Notes: generated by a model from the letters alone, not told the origin. A DNA stretch of 64,000 nt from an uncultured Caryophanales bacterium (GCA_902464635.1 CABQKC010000009.1:5874-69873), one strand, 5' to 3'; counted from the first letter of the stretch, positions 26,244 through 35,429 are shown. A program made the numbers and translations.

Positions 26244-28190
26244 ATGGCGGATTTTGCATTTAAAGAAGAAAAATTACCTAGCAAGCTTAATTTCAAGGTC
26301 TGGCTAAAAATAGGTAAATATGCCTTAAAGCAATATAAGTTGCTTATCTTATGTTTGCTAATGACTTTATTTGTCTCTTTTTATGATTCTAGTTTTATCC
26401 CCTTGATGAATGCTTCGGCGATTAAAGCTAGCGAATTAATGAATGGGAATAACACTGCTTCTATTTTCAATTTGGTAATAGAGACTACATTCATATTTAA
26501 CATCAAGGCCAGTTTGACTTACTTGCAATACATGATTTTATTCATCGTAATGATTTTGGTTAGGTCAGTTGCCATATTCGTCCTTTTCTATTTCCAAAAT
26601 ATTATTTCCATGAGGATAATGGTTGATTTAAGACGCGATTCATTTAGGAAACTACAAGAACTGCCGTTCTCTTATTTTGATAAGAATTCATCTGGATGGT
26701 TAATTGCTAGGATGCAAAACGATACATCTTCGATTGGGGATTTAATCTCCTGGGATGTCAATGCGATTATATGGGCACTCTTTGATTTGACGTTTACCTT
26801 TATAACAATGTTTTCTATCAATTGGCTTTATTCCTTGGTTGTTTTAGCATCATTGCCAATTGTAATTATTGTTGTTCCTTTGTTTGAAAAAGAAGTCTTG
26901 CTCCGTCACCGCAAAGCTAGAAATGCCTATTCTTATTATGTAGGTTATCTAGCAGAGACTATAGACGGGGCGAAGACCATCAAGACTTTATCTAGCATCG
27001 ATACAGTCAAAAAAGAAGCCGATGAAATAACTACTGACATCAAAAAGAAAAGGTTCCGCGCCCATATGATAAATGGCTATGTCCAGCCAATCCTATCTAC
27101 TTTGTCTTCTTTAACAATTGCTCTTATTATCTTCCTAGGATTAAAGAATGTAGGCTCTTTGGACAAGGCAAGTCTAGTATCTACGATTATCCTTTTTGTC
27201 GGATTCGTCTCTTCTATATATAACCCTTTGCAAAACCTCTCCGAAGTATTTTCTGAAATCATGGCAGGTCAGGCCGGAGCCGAGAAATTAATGCAGTTAA
27301 TCGAAGAAAAGGTCACGATTGTCGATACTCCTGAGGTAATTGCTAAATATGGGACCATATTAAACCCAAAGAAAGAAAATTATATCAATCTAGATGGTGA
27401 TATCGAATTTAGCCATGTCAGCTTTTCCTATAATGAAGGGGTTGAAATCATCCATGATTTAAATCTAAAGATAGATAAAGGAACTTCTTTAGCAATTGTA
27501 GGTGAAACTGGTTCAGGAAAGACCACTACAGTAAATCTTCTTTGTAGATTCTATGAGCCAAGCAAAGGACATGTATATATTAATAATATAGATTATAAGG
27601 ATATAGGATTAGGATGTCTTCGTTCTTCGATAGGTTATGTACAGCAAAATCCATATGTCTTTTCTGGCACTTTCCTTGATAACATCATCTATGGAAGGCT
27701 TGATGCAACTTTAGAAGATGCGCGAAATGCCTGCAAAATTGTTGGAATTGACGAATATATCATGTCTACTCCTAATGGATATAATACCTACTTGCCAACC
27801 GGAGGTGGAAGCTTATCCCAAGGTCAAAAGCAATTAATATCTTTTGCTAGGGCCATATTGAAAAATCCAGCGATATTAATTCTAGATGAAGCCACTTCTA
27901 ATATCGATCCATTAACCGAAGTAAAGCTACAAGAAGCTCTTATGAATATAACTAAAGGCAGGACTTCCATTGTCATTGCCCATAGGTTATCGACAATAGT
28001 TTCTAGCGATAGAATCATCGTATTTGATAAGGGTAAGATTGTTGAGGACGGCAATCATGAGACTTTATTATCTCGTAATGGCATCTATAAGAAGCTATAT
28101 AACGATCAATTCGCTTCTTTAAGCATTGACGAACAGTTTGAAGTATCCAAAAAGGAAGAGCAAATCAAACAAAAACTATCAAAGTGTTAA
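26244..28190 (+). CDS. ABC exporter half-transporter with complete catalytic site
   Basis: This 648-residue partner has a roughly 30-residue N-terminal extension, six transmembrane helices and an ATPase domain. Walker A GETGSGKT is near 420, the signature is LSQGQKQL, Walker B ILILDEATS has the catalytic Glu (near 547), and the H-loop is IAHRLST. Together with the upstream gene it forms a heterodimeric multidrug-type exporter (BmrCD/LmrCD class), with one active and one degenerate ATP site. The AAGGAGG ribosome-binding site lies in the end of the first gene. Confidence 0.94.
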   Translation: MADFAFKEEKLPSKLNFKVWLKIGKYALKQYKLLILCLLMTLFVSFYDSSFIPLMNASAIKASELMNGNNTASIFNLVIETTFIFNIKASLTYLQYMILFIVMILVRSVAIFVLFYFQNIISMRIMVDLRRDSFRKLQELPFSYFDKNSSGWLIARMQNDTSSIGDLISWDVNAIIWALFDLTFTFITMFSINWLYSLVVLASLPIVIIVVPLFEKEVLLRHRKARNAYSYYVGYLAETIDGAKTIKTLSSIDTVKKEADEITTDIKKKRFRAHMINGYVQPILSTLSSLTIALIIFLGLKNVGSLDKASLVSTIILFVGFVSSIYNPLQNLSEVFSEIMAGQAGAEKLMQLIEEKVTIVDTPEVIAKYGTILNPKKENYINLDGDIEFSHVSFSYNEGVEIIHDLNLKIDKGTSLAIVGETGSGKTTTVNLLCRFYEPSKGHVYINNIDYKDIGLGCLRSSIGYVQQNPYVFSGTFLDNIIYGRLDATLEDARNACKIVGIDEYIMSTPNGYNTYLPTGGGSLSQGQKQLISFARAILKNPAILILDEATSNIDPLTEVKLQEALMNITKGRTSIVIAHRLSTIVSSDRIIVFDKGKIVEDGNHETLLSRNGIYKKLYNDQFASLSIDEQFEVSKKEEQIKQKLSKC

Positions 28191-28260
28191 TTGTATTCTT
28201 TAGTTTGAAACTAGATTAGTTTAAAATAATAGCAACCAAGCTTAGGAGGCTTGAAATAAT

Positions 28261-29151
28261 ATGTTAGTAAATGCTACAAGAATGCTAAGAATTGCCCACG
28301 AGAATCATTATGCCGTCGGACATTTCAACATCAACAACCTCGAATGGACCAAAGCCATTTTGCTCACCGCCGAAGAGCTTCAATCACCAGTTATCCTTGG
28401 TGTTAGCGAAGGTGCAGCCAAATACATGGGTGGATTCAAAGTTGTTGCTGCAATGGTAAAAGCTTTAGACGAATCCTTAAAGATTACCGTCCCAGTTGCA
28501 CTTCATCTTGACCACGGAAGCTATGACGGAGTCAAAGCCTGCATCGAAGCAGGATTCACTTCTGTCATGTTTGATGGATCTCACTTCCCATTGGAAGAAA
28601 ATATCCAAAAGACCAAAGAGCTAGTTGCCCTTGCCCATGATAAGGGATTATCAATCGAAGCCGAAGTCGGTGCGATTGGTGGAACTGAAGATGGTGTCAC
28701 TGCCGATGGCGAAGTTGCCGATCCAGAAGAATGTGCCAAAATCGTTGCCCTAGGAGTTGATTTCCTTGCTGCCGGCATTGGAAATATCCATGGTATCTAT
28801 CCAAAAAACTGGAAAGGGCTACATTTTGATGCCCTTGAAAAGATTTCAAAGGCTACTGGAGGCATTCCACTTGTCTTACACGGTGGAACCGGTATCCCAG
28901 AAGACCAAATCAAGCATGCTATCCATGATGGTATGTCAAAGATTAACGTCAATACCGATTGCCAATTAGTATTCGCTCAAGCCACAATCGATTATTGCGC
29001 CGCTGGCAAGGCTAATCCTACTAGCGAGAACGAATCCAAAGGTTATGACCCACGTAAATTATTAAAGCCAGGATTCCTAGCCATCCAAGCCAAGGTCAAG
29101 GAAAAGATGGAATTATTCGGCTCAGTAGGCAAAGCCAAACTCGAATATTAA
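28261..29151 (+). CDS. fba: Class II fructose-1,6-bisphosphate aldolase
   Basis: This zinc enzyme splits fructose-1,6-bisphosphate into dihydroxyacetone phosphate and glyceraldehyde-3-phosphate. Motifs: HFNINNLEWTKA near the start, VALHLDHGS with the zinc-binding His, IEAEVGAIGG, GNIHGIYP and LVLHGGTGIPE. At 296 residues the length is normal. Its codons are visibly less AT-rich than those of its neighbours, with frequent GCC, GAA and ATC, as expected for a highly expressed gene. The ribosome-binding site AGGAGG sits in the loop of a small CAAGC/GCTTG hairpin (28237-28253). Confidence 0.97.
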   Translation: MLVNATRMLRIAHENHYAVGHFNINNLEWTKAILLTAEELQSPVILGVSEGAAKYMGGFKVVAAMVKALDESLKITVPVALHLDHGSYDGVKACIEAGFTSVMFDGSHFPLEENIQKTKELVALAHDKGLSIEAEVGAIGGTEDGVTADGEVADPEECAKIVALGVDFLAAGIGNIHGIYPKNWKGLHFDALEKISKATGGIPLVLHGGTGIPEDQIKHAIHDGMSKINVNTDCQLVFAQATIDYCAAGKANPTSENESKGYDPRKLLKPGFLAIQAKVKEKMELFGSVGKAKLEY

Positions 29152-29170
29152 TCCTGATAAAAAAGCATCT

Positions 29171-29197
29171 AGAGGAGTTAACCACTCCTCTTTTTTT
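29171..29197 (+). terminator. Terminator after fba
   Basis: AGAGGAGT and ACTCCTCT form a perfect 8-bp stem with a 5-base loop, followed by seven T. It begins 20 bases after the stop. Confidence 0.93.
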
Positions 29198-29296
29198 GAC
29201 AAAAAAATATCCTATATAAACAAAATCTAAAAATAAAATGTGATTAATTCGTTCTAGCGATAACAAGAATTGATAATTATTGCTTTTTATCAACCA

Positions 29297-29325
29297 TTGT
29301 GTAAGCCCTTACAAAATTCCATAAT
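29297..29325 (+). promoter_or_regulatory. Promoter with overlapping cre-like site, upstream of the GLUG/BNR protein
   Basis: TTGTGT (29297-29302), 17 bases, CATAAT (29320-29325) make a plausible promoter. The palindrome TGTAAGCCCTTACA (29300-29313) overlaps the -35. It matches the CcpA cre consensus TGWAANCGNTNWCA at all but one position and has perfect 6-bp arms. Catabolite repression of the downstream surface protein is the likely meaning. Confidence 0.65.
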
Positions 29326-29327
29326 TC

Positions 29328-29349
29328 ACTTGTATTCATATATAAGTGA
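29328..29349 (+). promoter_or_regulatory. 5' leader hairpin before the GLUG/BNR gene
   Basis: CACTTGTAT and ATATAAGTG pair over 9 bp (one G-U) around a TCAT loop, at the expected 5' end of the transcript and just before the ribosome-binding site GTGAGGG. It may protect the mRNA end or modulate ribosome access. Confidence 0.45.
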
Positions 29350-29359
29350 GGGATTTTGT

Positions 29360-32300
29360 ATGAAAAGAAGGAATATATTGCTTTTAGGTTTTTCTCTAGC
29401 AGGTTTATTTGGAATTGGGTTATCTTCATTAGGAAGTTTGGCTTCTAATAAACCATTGATAGGAATGAATGCCTCCGAACAGACTTATAAATTCCTATTT
29501 GATAAGTCTAGCAATAAACCAGTCATAGACGGGAACGGTTCGTTAAATGTCTTATCCTCATTAGGGAATTCATTTAAATTTGATTATTCTTCCTTCTTAG
29601 TTAGCGAAGGTAACTGGGGCAAATTAGCTGCTAACGGGACTTTATTAAATCCTTACGCTTCTACTGCATATAACAATGCGATAGGAAATATTTCTTCTAT
29701 AACAGTCGTATTCACTGGAGATTTAACTATTGATTATGGCTGGGGTGGCAAAGATGGAACAGTTAATTATTTAAGAACCAATCATAAATTAACTAGCGGA
29801 GTTGTTTTTGGTTTTGCTGCTGAAATGCCTAACTATGTAAGAATTAAAGCAACTTCTGAAACCACAATCACATCCATAACCCTCAATTATAGATGCGGAA
29901 CCAATAACAATTTTAATGAAGCATTCCAAATCAAAGACATACAATCATTAAAGAACTTTGCGGCATTGGTAAAATCTGGCCAAACAAATCTAAACGCAAG
30001 ATTAGTAAATGACATCGATTTTAAGGGTGCTACATTTGGAGGGATTGGAACCAACACTAATCGATATAAAGGAACATTTGATGGAAACGGAAAAACAATC
30101 TCTAATATTAAAGTTGTAAATAAAGCTAAAGGAACTGGCTTATTTAATTATGTTGAAGGCGCCACCGTCTCTAACCTAACCATTAAAAATGTAACGGTTA
30201 ATTCATCAACTTCATATTATGATTGCACTGGAGCATTAATCGGATGCGCTTATGGAGTGAATTTAAATAATATCAATATCTCATCAGGAACTATTTATGG
30301 AAAAATAAACACTGGTTCCATTGTTGGAGCTACATATAAATCAACAGGCAAAGCCACCATTAATAACGTTCAAAATTCAGCTTCTATAATAGCGACGGGA
30401 GGTCTTGGTACCGGGGGATTAATAGGCACAAGTGACACGGGAGTACTAGTCGATATTTCAAATTCCATTAATTATGGAAGCGTTACTAGTGACAATGAAT
30501 ATGTTGGCGGAATAATAGGTTTACTAAGAACCGGAACAAGTACAGTCAAATCTTCAGTTAAGGATTGTATCAATTATGGTGAAGTAAAAGGTACGAAAAA
30601 TGTCGGTGGCATCGCTGGCGGCAATAGAGGTAGTATCACTAATTGTAAAGTCAGTTCAACTGCAACAATTAATGATAAAGCACCATCTTCTGTTAAGAAT
30701 ATCAGTGGTACTGGTGGCTATATACTTGGAGCAAACGATACCAAGAATGGTGCGATTACTAATGATGAAATTGCAAAATATAATTATTCGCCTATTTGGG
30801 ACCCAACCACCACTAAAACAGCATTTGTCGGAGGCGGAACTCAAACAGATCCTTATAAAATTGAATATGCAGAAGATCTAAATTACCTAGCAAACGAAGT
30901 TAATAAAGGTACCGATTTAGCAAAGAAATACTTCAGTTTAGTAACAAATATCGATCTAGGTAGCTCAAATTGGACAACAATCGGTATATACAAAACTGCC
31001 ACTACTTGTCCATTTAAGGGTTATTTCGATGGTAAAAACCTAAAAGTAGATGGGCTAAAAATTGCAAAAGACTCCGAGGTTACAGGTTTGTTCGGTTATG
31101 TAGTCGATGCAAAAATATCTAATATTAATTTGATAAACGCTGATGTTACTTGCAACAAAGGCATTCAAGAATCTTTCGCAGGTGTCTTAGCAGGTAAGGT
31201 TGTAAGAACCACTGCATCAAATGTAACTGCTAATGGAACAATAGTTTCAAAAGGTGGAACTGTTGGCGGAATAATTGGTGGAGCATTTGGCGGAGGAACT
31301 TCTTCTATTTCAAACTGTGAAAGCAATGTAACGGTAACTTCTTCAATGGATTATGCTGGCGGAATAATCGGCGGCAACAAAGAAGCCTCAAATCAAATCG
31401 TCAATATAACCAATTGTATTAACAAAGGGAATATAAGTAGCAGAGAATATGCTGGCGGAATAACTGGCATTTTAAGAAGAGAAAAAAGCACAGCCACCAA
31501 ATCAGTTATTGATGGGTGCACCAATTACGGAAACATTAAAGTTGATGGATCTATAAATAGTAAAGGAGAATCAACTACTTTATGTGCATCTGGCATCGCG
31601 GGTTTGAATAGAGGAATAGTGAAAAACGCAAAGATATACGAAGACTGCACTTTAACTGCTGGAAAAACATCTAAGTTTGCAAAAGAATGTGAACCATCAG
31701 CCGTTAATAAAAACATTCCGTCTTCAGTATGCTGTAATGACACAAATCCAGCCTTTTTAGGTGAAATCAATGGCTATTCATTAATCAAAGAAGATGGGAC
31801 TTCTTTTGCTATTTTTAATGCCAAGATGACTACTGGATATGGCAGAATTATCAAATTGTCTGATGGTTCCTATTTTTCAACTGTCGATGTTACAAAATTC
31901 TCTGGAAAAACATTATCCTCACTAGAAAATGGACAAACAATAGAAAATGATTTTAAAGATAAACCTAGAGACAAAAACGGAAATGAAATCGAAAAATCTA
32001 AAACCACGATAAAAATGGCTAATGCACAACCTGTTGAATATGCAAAAGGAAAAATTGCAGTATTCTATAGGTTTAACGATCCTTATTTTAATAACGGGGT
32101 AGGCAAATATTCTTCTATTAGAGCAAGAATTTCTACTGATAATGGAAAGACTTTCGGAGAACCACAAATTTTACTAGAAAATATTACAAAAACCGCAAAT
32201 ACAACTGAAAGCGAAGGTCTATACGAACCATTTCCCGTGCTTAAAGATGATGGAAATATAGAATTATTTATTTCTTGCGATATTACTTCTACAGTAAATG

Positions 32301-32980
32301 GAAATGACTCATTAGTTGCTACAGGCGGAAAGCAAAATATTATTCGTATGCCAATAAGCGTTTCCAATGATACTTTCACCGTAGGAAAGACGACAATCAT
32401 TAATAATTTAAAAGGTACTAGAGATTATGCCCGCCCAGGTATGACTACAATCTCAAAACTAAATGACGGCAGTTATATAATGGCGATGGAACGCACTAAC
32501 AATTTAGATCCAAATACTACCAAGATTGGATTTACAATCTGCATTTCCTATTCAAAAGACTTAATTAATTGGACTTTGCCAAAAGAAATTATTAGGCCAA
32601 AAACTACAAACTCAGTAGTAACTGAAAACTATCTTTGCCAATCCCCTTGCATTGGAGTCTTAGATAATGGAAAGATTGCAGTTAGCTATATGAGTAATGA
32701 GAATTTCCAAGGCGATAACTACATAAATGGAAATTCGTTTTTTAGAAGATGCGAAGTTGCTATTTCAGAAAAAGAAGTTAAATATAGTGATTCTCCAACA
32801 ATGATTAAACAAGATAATTCGTTTGGTTATGCAAATAATATTGGTTGCCAATATCCAGGATTATACGTTGAAGGAAACACTGCTTACACAATAGAAAGAA
32901 CATATACAATCGCTGTTAACGATAGTGGCAACGTTTCACTATCTAACAAGAAAACAGTTATCAAGCCATTTGCAGCCTAA
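29360..32980 (+). CDS. Large secreted protein with GLUG repeats and a C-terminal BNR/sialidase-like domain
   Basis: The start at 29360 gives a clear signal peptide (MKRRNILLLGFSLAGLFGIGLSSLGSLAS). After an unassigned beta-rich region come two tandem modules of about 320 residues, each opening with a D/N-I-D-F/L-type strand and FDGNGKTISNIKV or FDGKNLKVDGLKI, then GLUG-type repeats (YVGGIIG, YAGGIIGG, CINYGEV, CINKGNI, CTNYGNI). The last 330 residues look like a beta-propeller: Asp-box STDNGKTF, YEPFPVLKDDGNIELF, GSYIMAMER. This suggests a sialidase- or exo-glycanase-like enzyme. No LPXTG or membrane anchor is seen. The catalytic activity is not established. Confidence 0.88.
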   Translation: MKRRNILLLGFSLAGLFGIGLSSLGSLASNKPLIGMNASEQTYKFLFDKSSNKPVIDGNGSLNVLSSLGNSFKFDYSSFLVSEGNWGKLAANGTLLNPYASTAYNNAIGNISSITVVFTGDLTIDYGWGGKDGTVNYLRTNHKLTSGVVFGFAAEMPNYVRIKATSETTITSITLNYRCGTNNNFNEAFQIKDIQSLKNFAALVKSGQTNLNARLVNDIDFKGATFGGIGTNTNRYKGTFDGNGKTISNIKVVNKAKGTGLFNYVEGATVSNLTIKNVTVNSSTSYYDCTGALIGCAYGVNLNNINISSGTIYGKINTGSIVGATYKSTGKATINNVQNSASIIATGGLGTGGLIGTSDTGVLVDISNSINYGSVTSDNEYVGGIIGLLRTGTSTVKSSVKDCINYGEVKGTKNVGGIAGGNRGSITNCKVSSTATINDKAPSSVKNISGTGGYILGANDTKNGAITNDEIAKYNYSPIWDPTTTKTAFVGGGTQTDPYKIEYAEDLNYLANEVNKGTDLAKKYFSLVTNIDLGSSNWTTIGIYKTATTCPFKGYFDGKNLKVDGLKIAKDSEVTGLFGYVVDAKISNINLINADVTCNKGIQESFAGVLAGKVVRTTASNVTANGTIVSKGGTVGGIIGGAFGGGTSSISNCESNVTVTSSMDYAGGIIGGNKEASNQIVNITNCINKGNISSREYAGGITGILRREKSTATKSVIDGCTNYGNIKVDGSINSKGESTTLCASGIAGLNRGIVKNAKIYEDCTLTAGKTSKFAKECEPSAVNKNIPSSVCCNDTNPAFLGEINGYSLIKEDGTSFAIFNAKMTTGYGRIIKLSDGSYFSTVDVTKFSGKTLSSLENGQTIENDFKDKPRDKNGNEIEKSKTTIKMANAQPVEYAKGKIAVFYRFNDPYFNNGVGKYSSIRARISTDNGKTFGEPQILLENITKTANTTESEGLYEPFPVLKDDGNIELFISCDITSTVNGNDSLVATGGKQNIIRMPISVSNDTFTVGKTTIINNLKGTRDYARPGMTTISKLNDGSYIMAMERTNNLDPNTTKIGFTICISYSKDLINWTLPKEIIRPKTTNSVVTENYLCQSPCIGVLDNGKIAVSYMSNENFQGDNYINGNSFFRRCEVAISEKEVKYSDSPTMIKQDNSFGYANNIGCQYPGLYVEGNTAYTIERTYTIAVNDSGNVSLSNKKTVIKPFAA

Positions 32981-32981
32981 T

Positions 32982-33374
32982 TTATTTAGATAGCAAATAA
33001 TTAATTACAGCTTTTCTTGTAATAATACCAATAAACACTCCCCTATCATCAACAACAGGGACAAAGTTTTGGTCTACTATTAATTTAACTAAATCATCCA
33101 TACTAGAATTGATGGATACGGGTTTAACATCCCTATCTCTTTTAATTGATTTGAGATGGATTTTTGTTAGGTCTTCGAATCTAAGTTTGTTCTTTGTCAT
33201 TGTATATAAAATATCCCCTTCCGAAAGGGAATAGAGATACTTTCCATCTTTGGAGAGAACAGGAACAACTGAATATCTATGGTATTCCATTTTTTCAATT
33301 GCTTGGCGAAGTGAGAAATCTTCGAAAAGAAATTCAACTTTGATTTTTGGAATCAGAAAAAACGTAATATTCAT
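32982..33374 (-). CDS. CBS-pair protein, DarB/CbpB (YkuL)-like
   Basis: The whole 130-residue protein is two CBS domains: residues 15-55 (SLRQAIEKMEYHRYSVVPVLSKDG, then LYSLSEGDIL) and 75-128 (DDLVKLIVDQNFVPVVDDRGVFIGIITRKAVINYL). The opening FLIPKIKVEFLFEDFSL and overall layout are close to Bacillus DarB/YkuL and Listeria CbpB, which bind c-di-AMP and then act on Rel or pyruvate carboxylase. Family membership is read from memory of those sequences. A TATAAT box (33386-33381 on minus) ends 6 bases before the ATG, so the mRNA is probably leaderless. Confidence 0.85.
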   Translation of the reverse strand: MNITFFLIPKIKVEFLFEDFSLRQAIEKMEYHRYSVVPVLSKDGKYLYSLSEGDILYTMTKNKLRFEDLTKIHLKSIKRDRDVKPVSINSSMDDLVKLIVDQNFVPVVDDRGVFIGIITRKAVINYLLSK

Positions 33375-33437
33375 ACCTTGATTATAGATTAATTAGAGTT
33401 AAGGCAAAAGGATAGTTTCTTTGAATTTATACACTTT

Positions 33438-34223
33438 CTACTTATTGACCAAATTAAATTGAAGAAATGAAGATGCTATCTTATATCTAAGCAAAATAAA
33501 TATGAAGGTATTCAAAACCAATAAACTGCTTTTAGAATTAACCAAATTCTTTTCTTCCAAATATATATTTAATTGATCCAGCTCTTCTCCATCAAAAAAA
33601 GTTTCATTTAATAATCTGCAATGACGTTTTTGATTATAAACAAGTGTAAGAGGAATATAACAAGGAGGAAGCGTCTTAAATATTTTTTTATTTCGGCTGT
33701 TCCTAAATAATGTTCTTTCGTTTACTTCTTTTTTATATGTCTTGCTCCTTATATTTTCAATTGAAACAAAACGTATTCTGTTAAAGTCAATAATATCTTC
33801 CTTTGAAATATCAAAAAGAGATTCGAACATAGGATAATTTACAAATAGTAATCCATTCCTGGTTTCATCATCGAATGTATTTAACGCCTTTTCAAGCAAG
33901 GTTTCGTTATAATCAGGTGATTGGGGGTCAAAATCAAATATCAAATAAATGGAAGAAAACACCTCATTCGGTCTATATCCATCTTCAATCAGCAAATTGC
34001 CATAAATATCTTGAACTTTTTTATACTTTAAATACGAAGGAAAACTATCTATTTCAGAATGAAAAAAGTCTTTTATCAGCGAATGAAAAGTAGTTCCGTA
34101 GATTGATATAGAAAAATCATCACCCTCTGCCAAACCAAGAATGTCGTGGAACATATGTTCAACATTTTTTCTTTCGGTATCTGCCCCTTCGACAACGAAG
34201 AGAATTCTTTTATTCAAATTCAT
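33438..34223 (-). CDS. TOPRIM/RloB-like protein, effector partner of the adjacent ATPase
   Basis: The 261-residue protein begins ILFVVEGADTERKNV, with Glu12 and Glu17 in the TOPRIM/RloB-type ExxxTE arrangement. IYLIFDFDP follows (Asp97, Asp99), then NYPMFES (129-135), matching the N-P-x-F-E motif of RloB and OLD-type nucleases. These acidic residues would bind metal for nucleic-acid cleavage. It overlaps the ATPase gene by 14 bases. RloB, DUF4435 (AriB) and related families share this pattern and I cannot tell them apart by eye. A defence role is inferred from the gene pair. Confidence 0.75.
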   Translation of the reverse strand: MNLNKRILFVVEGADTERKNVEHMFHDILGLAEGDDFSISIYGTTFHSLIKDFFHSEIDSFPSYLKYKKVQDIYGNLLIEDGYRPNEVFSSIYLIFDFDPQSPDYNETLLEKALNTFDDETRNGLLFVNYPMFESLFDISKEDIIDFNRIRFVSIENIRSKTYKKEVNERTLFRNSRNKKIFKTLPPCYIPLTLVYNQKRHCRLLNETFFDGEELDQLNIYLEEKNLVNSKSSLLVLNTFIFILLRYKIASSFLQFNLVNK

Positions 34224-35310
34224 TTGATAGAAGCATATTTTCCAAACTATTAGCTTCTCTAATAATCTTCTTCGATTTATTCGAGAAAGAATCTATTTTC
34301 CCATCATTTAAAATAAAATAACAGTCAGGTCTCATAATAGAATTATCCGCTAAAAATGGATTATGGGTTGTTAAAACTGATTGGAAATTGCTTTTGGAAT
34401 TAATGAAATTTAGAATCTTCTTCGATAGTTTGTAATGATAAAAGGAATCAAATTCATCTAAATAAAGGAATTTTAGATTCTTCTCACACTTTTTTATCCA
34501 ATAGTAAAACAATGTCAAAGAGCCAGTCCCGGTGGATATAGAAGAAAAGAATTCAATCTTTTCGTTATTATAATCAATCAATATTACTGGATTGCCAAAA
34601 GTATCGATACCTGCGAGCAGTTTATAACTTAAGCCACAATCGGAAAGGAATTTTTGGAAATCATCTATAAGTCCATTATTTACAATGAAAGAAGCGATAT
34701 TTTCCCCGTTTTCTAATTTTCCCATGAATTCATTTTCCCTAACAGAGCGGAACCACAACATGTTTTCGGCAAAAGAAACTATGTATTCGATTGGATGATC
34801 CTTTTTCAAATCAGAGTTGTTTCTCATGAATTTCAAGGCAGATAATCTCCCCTGCCTATTCTTGAATACTATGTTTTGAGTCTCAACAAAATTATTAATC
34901 AATTTATCGTTAGAATAATTGAATTGAAACATGGTTTTTCCATTTACTTTTACTTCTTCAAAAAGAAGTTCCATACTCGCATTCTTTGAGTAGTTATATT
35001 CGACTTCATCGCCATTTTCCATTAAAAAGAGATATGAAAATTTAGCTTCAGTAGAAATATTATCCCCATTTAGATAATGCAGATAATGATCCATTCTTTT
35101 GGTCTTGTCAGTTAAATGGTTATTGATATCCATCATGGCAAAACCTAAATTAGATTTCCCAGAACCGTTATATCCATAAATCAAAGCTTTGTTCACTAAA
35201 TTGTTTTTAATCAAACCTTTGTTAAATGAATAGTCATTTGTCTTTGAAAAATCAAAAACGCAAGTGTCATAGAAATTCTTAAAATTATTGACAGAGAATC
35301 TTTTTAACAT
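34210..35310 (-). CDS. AAA15/AAA21-type ATPase of a two-gene defence-like system
   Basis: This 366-residue ATPase has the SMC/ABC-like layout of RloA, AbiLi, AriA and OLD ATPases: start FSVNNFKNFYD, Walker A GYNGSGKS (46-53), a signature-like STGTGSLT (259-266), Walker B FLYLDEFDSF (Asp285, Glu286) and an H-loop-like TTHNPFL (His316). It has its own strong promoter with repeated operator-like motifs, and the TOPRIM-like partner follows with a 14-base overlap. Both genes lie between housekeeping blocks, as small defence cassettes often do. Confidence 0.85.
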   Translation of the reverse strand: MLKRFSVNNFKNFYDTCVFDFSKTNDYSFNKGLIKNNLVNKALIYGYNGSGKSNLGFAMMDINNHLTDKTKRMDHYLHYLNGDNISTEAKFSYLFLMENGDEVEYNYSKNASMELLFEEVKVNGKTMFQFNYSNDKLINNFVETQNIVFKNRQGRLSALKFMRNNSDLKKDHPIEYIVSFAENMLWFRSVRENEFMGKLENGENIASFIVNNGLIDDFQKFLSDCGLSYKLLAGIDTFGNPVILIDYNNEKIEFFSSISTGTGSLTLFYYWIKKCEKNLKFLYLDEFDSFYHYKLSKKILNFINSKSNFQSVLTTHNPFLADNSIMRPDCYFILNDGKIDSFSNKSKKIIREANSLENMLLSNEFE

Positions 35311-35326
35311 AACTACCTCCAGTTAA

Positions 35327-35387
35327 ATTATAAGCGTTAATTATCCTAATGTAAATCTTTTGCACCTTTAATGTAATTTTTTTACAT
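35327..35387 (-). promoter_or_regulatory. Promoter and repeated ATGTAA operator motif of the ATPase-TOPRIM pair
   Basis: On the minus strand, TTTACA (35355-35350), 17 bases and TATAAT (35332-35327) form a near-consensus promoter, with ribosome-binding site GGAGG before the ATG. ATGTAA-type half-sites occur three times: 35349-35354 (covering the -35), 35371-35376 and, inverted, 35382-35387. The last two form a perfect inverted repeat around five T. This layout suggests a repressor that binds upstream of and on the -35 box. Confidence 0.7.
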
Positions 35388-35401
35388 CAATATTTATATA
35401 T

Positions 35402-35427
35402 AAAGAAAACCCTACACGAGGTAGGGT
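35402..35427 (-). terminator. Terminator after the glgB-glgP-dut operon
   Basis: ACCCTAC and GTAGGGT form a perfect 7-bp stem with a 5-base loop (35409-35427), followed on the minus strand by TTTCTTT. It starts 3 bases after the dUTPase stop. Confidence 0.88.
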
Positions 35428-35429
35428 AA

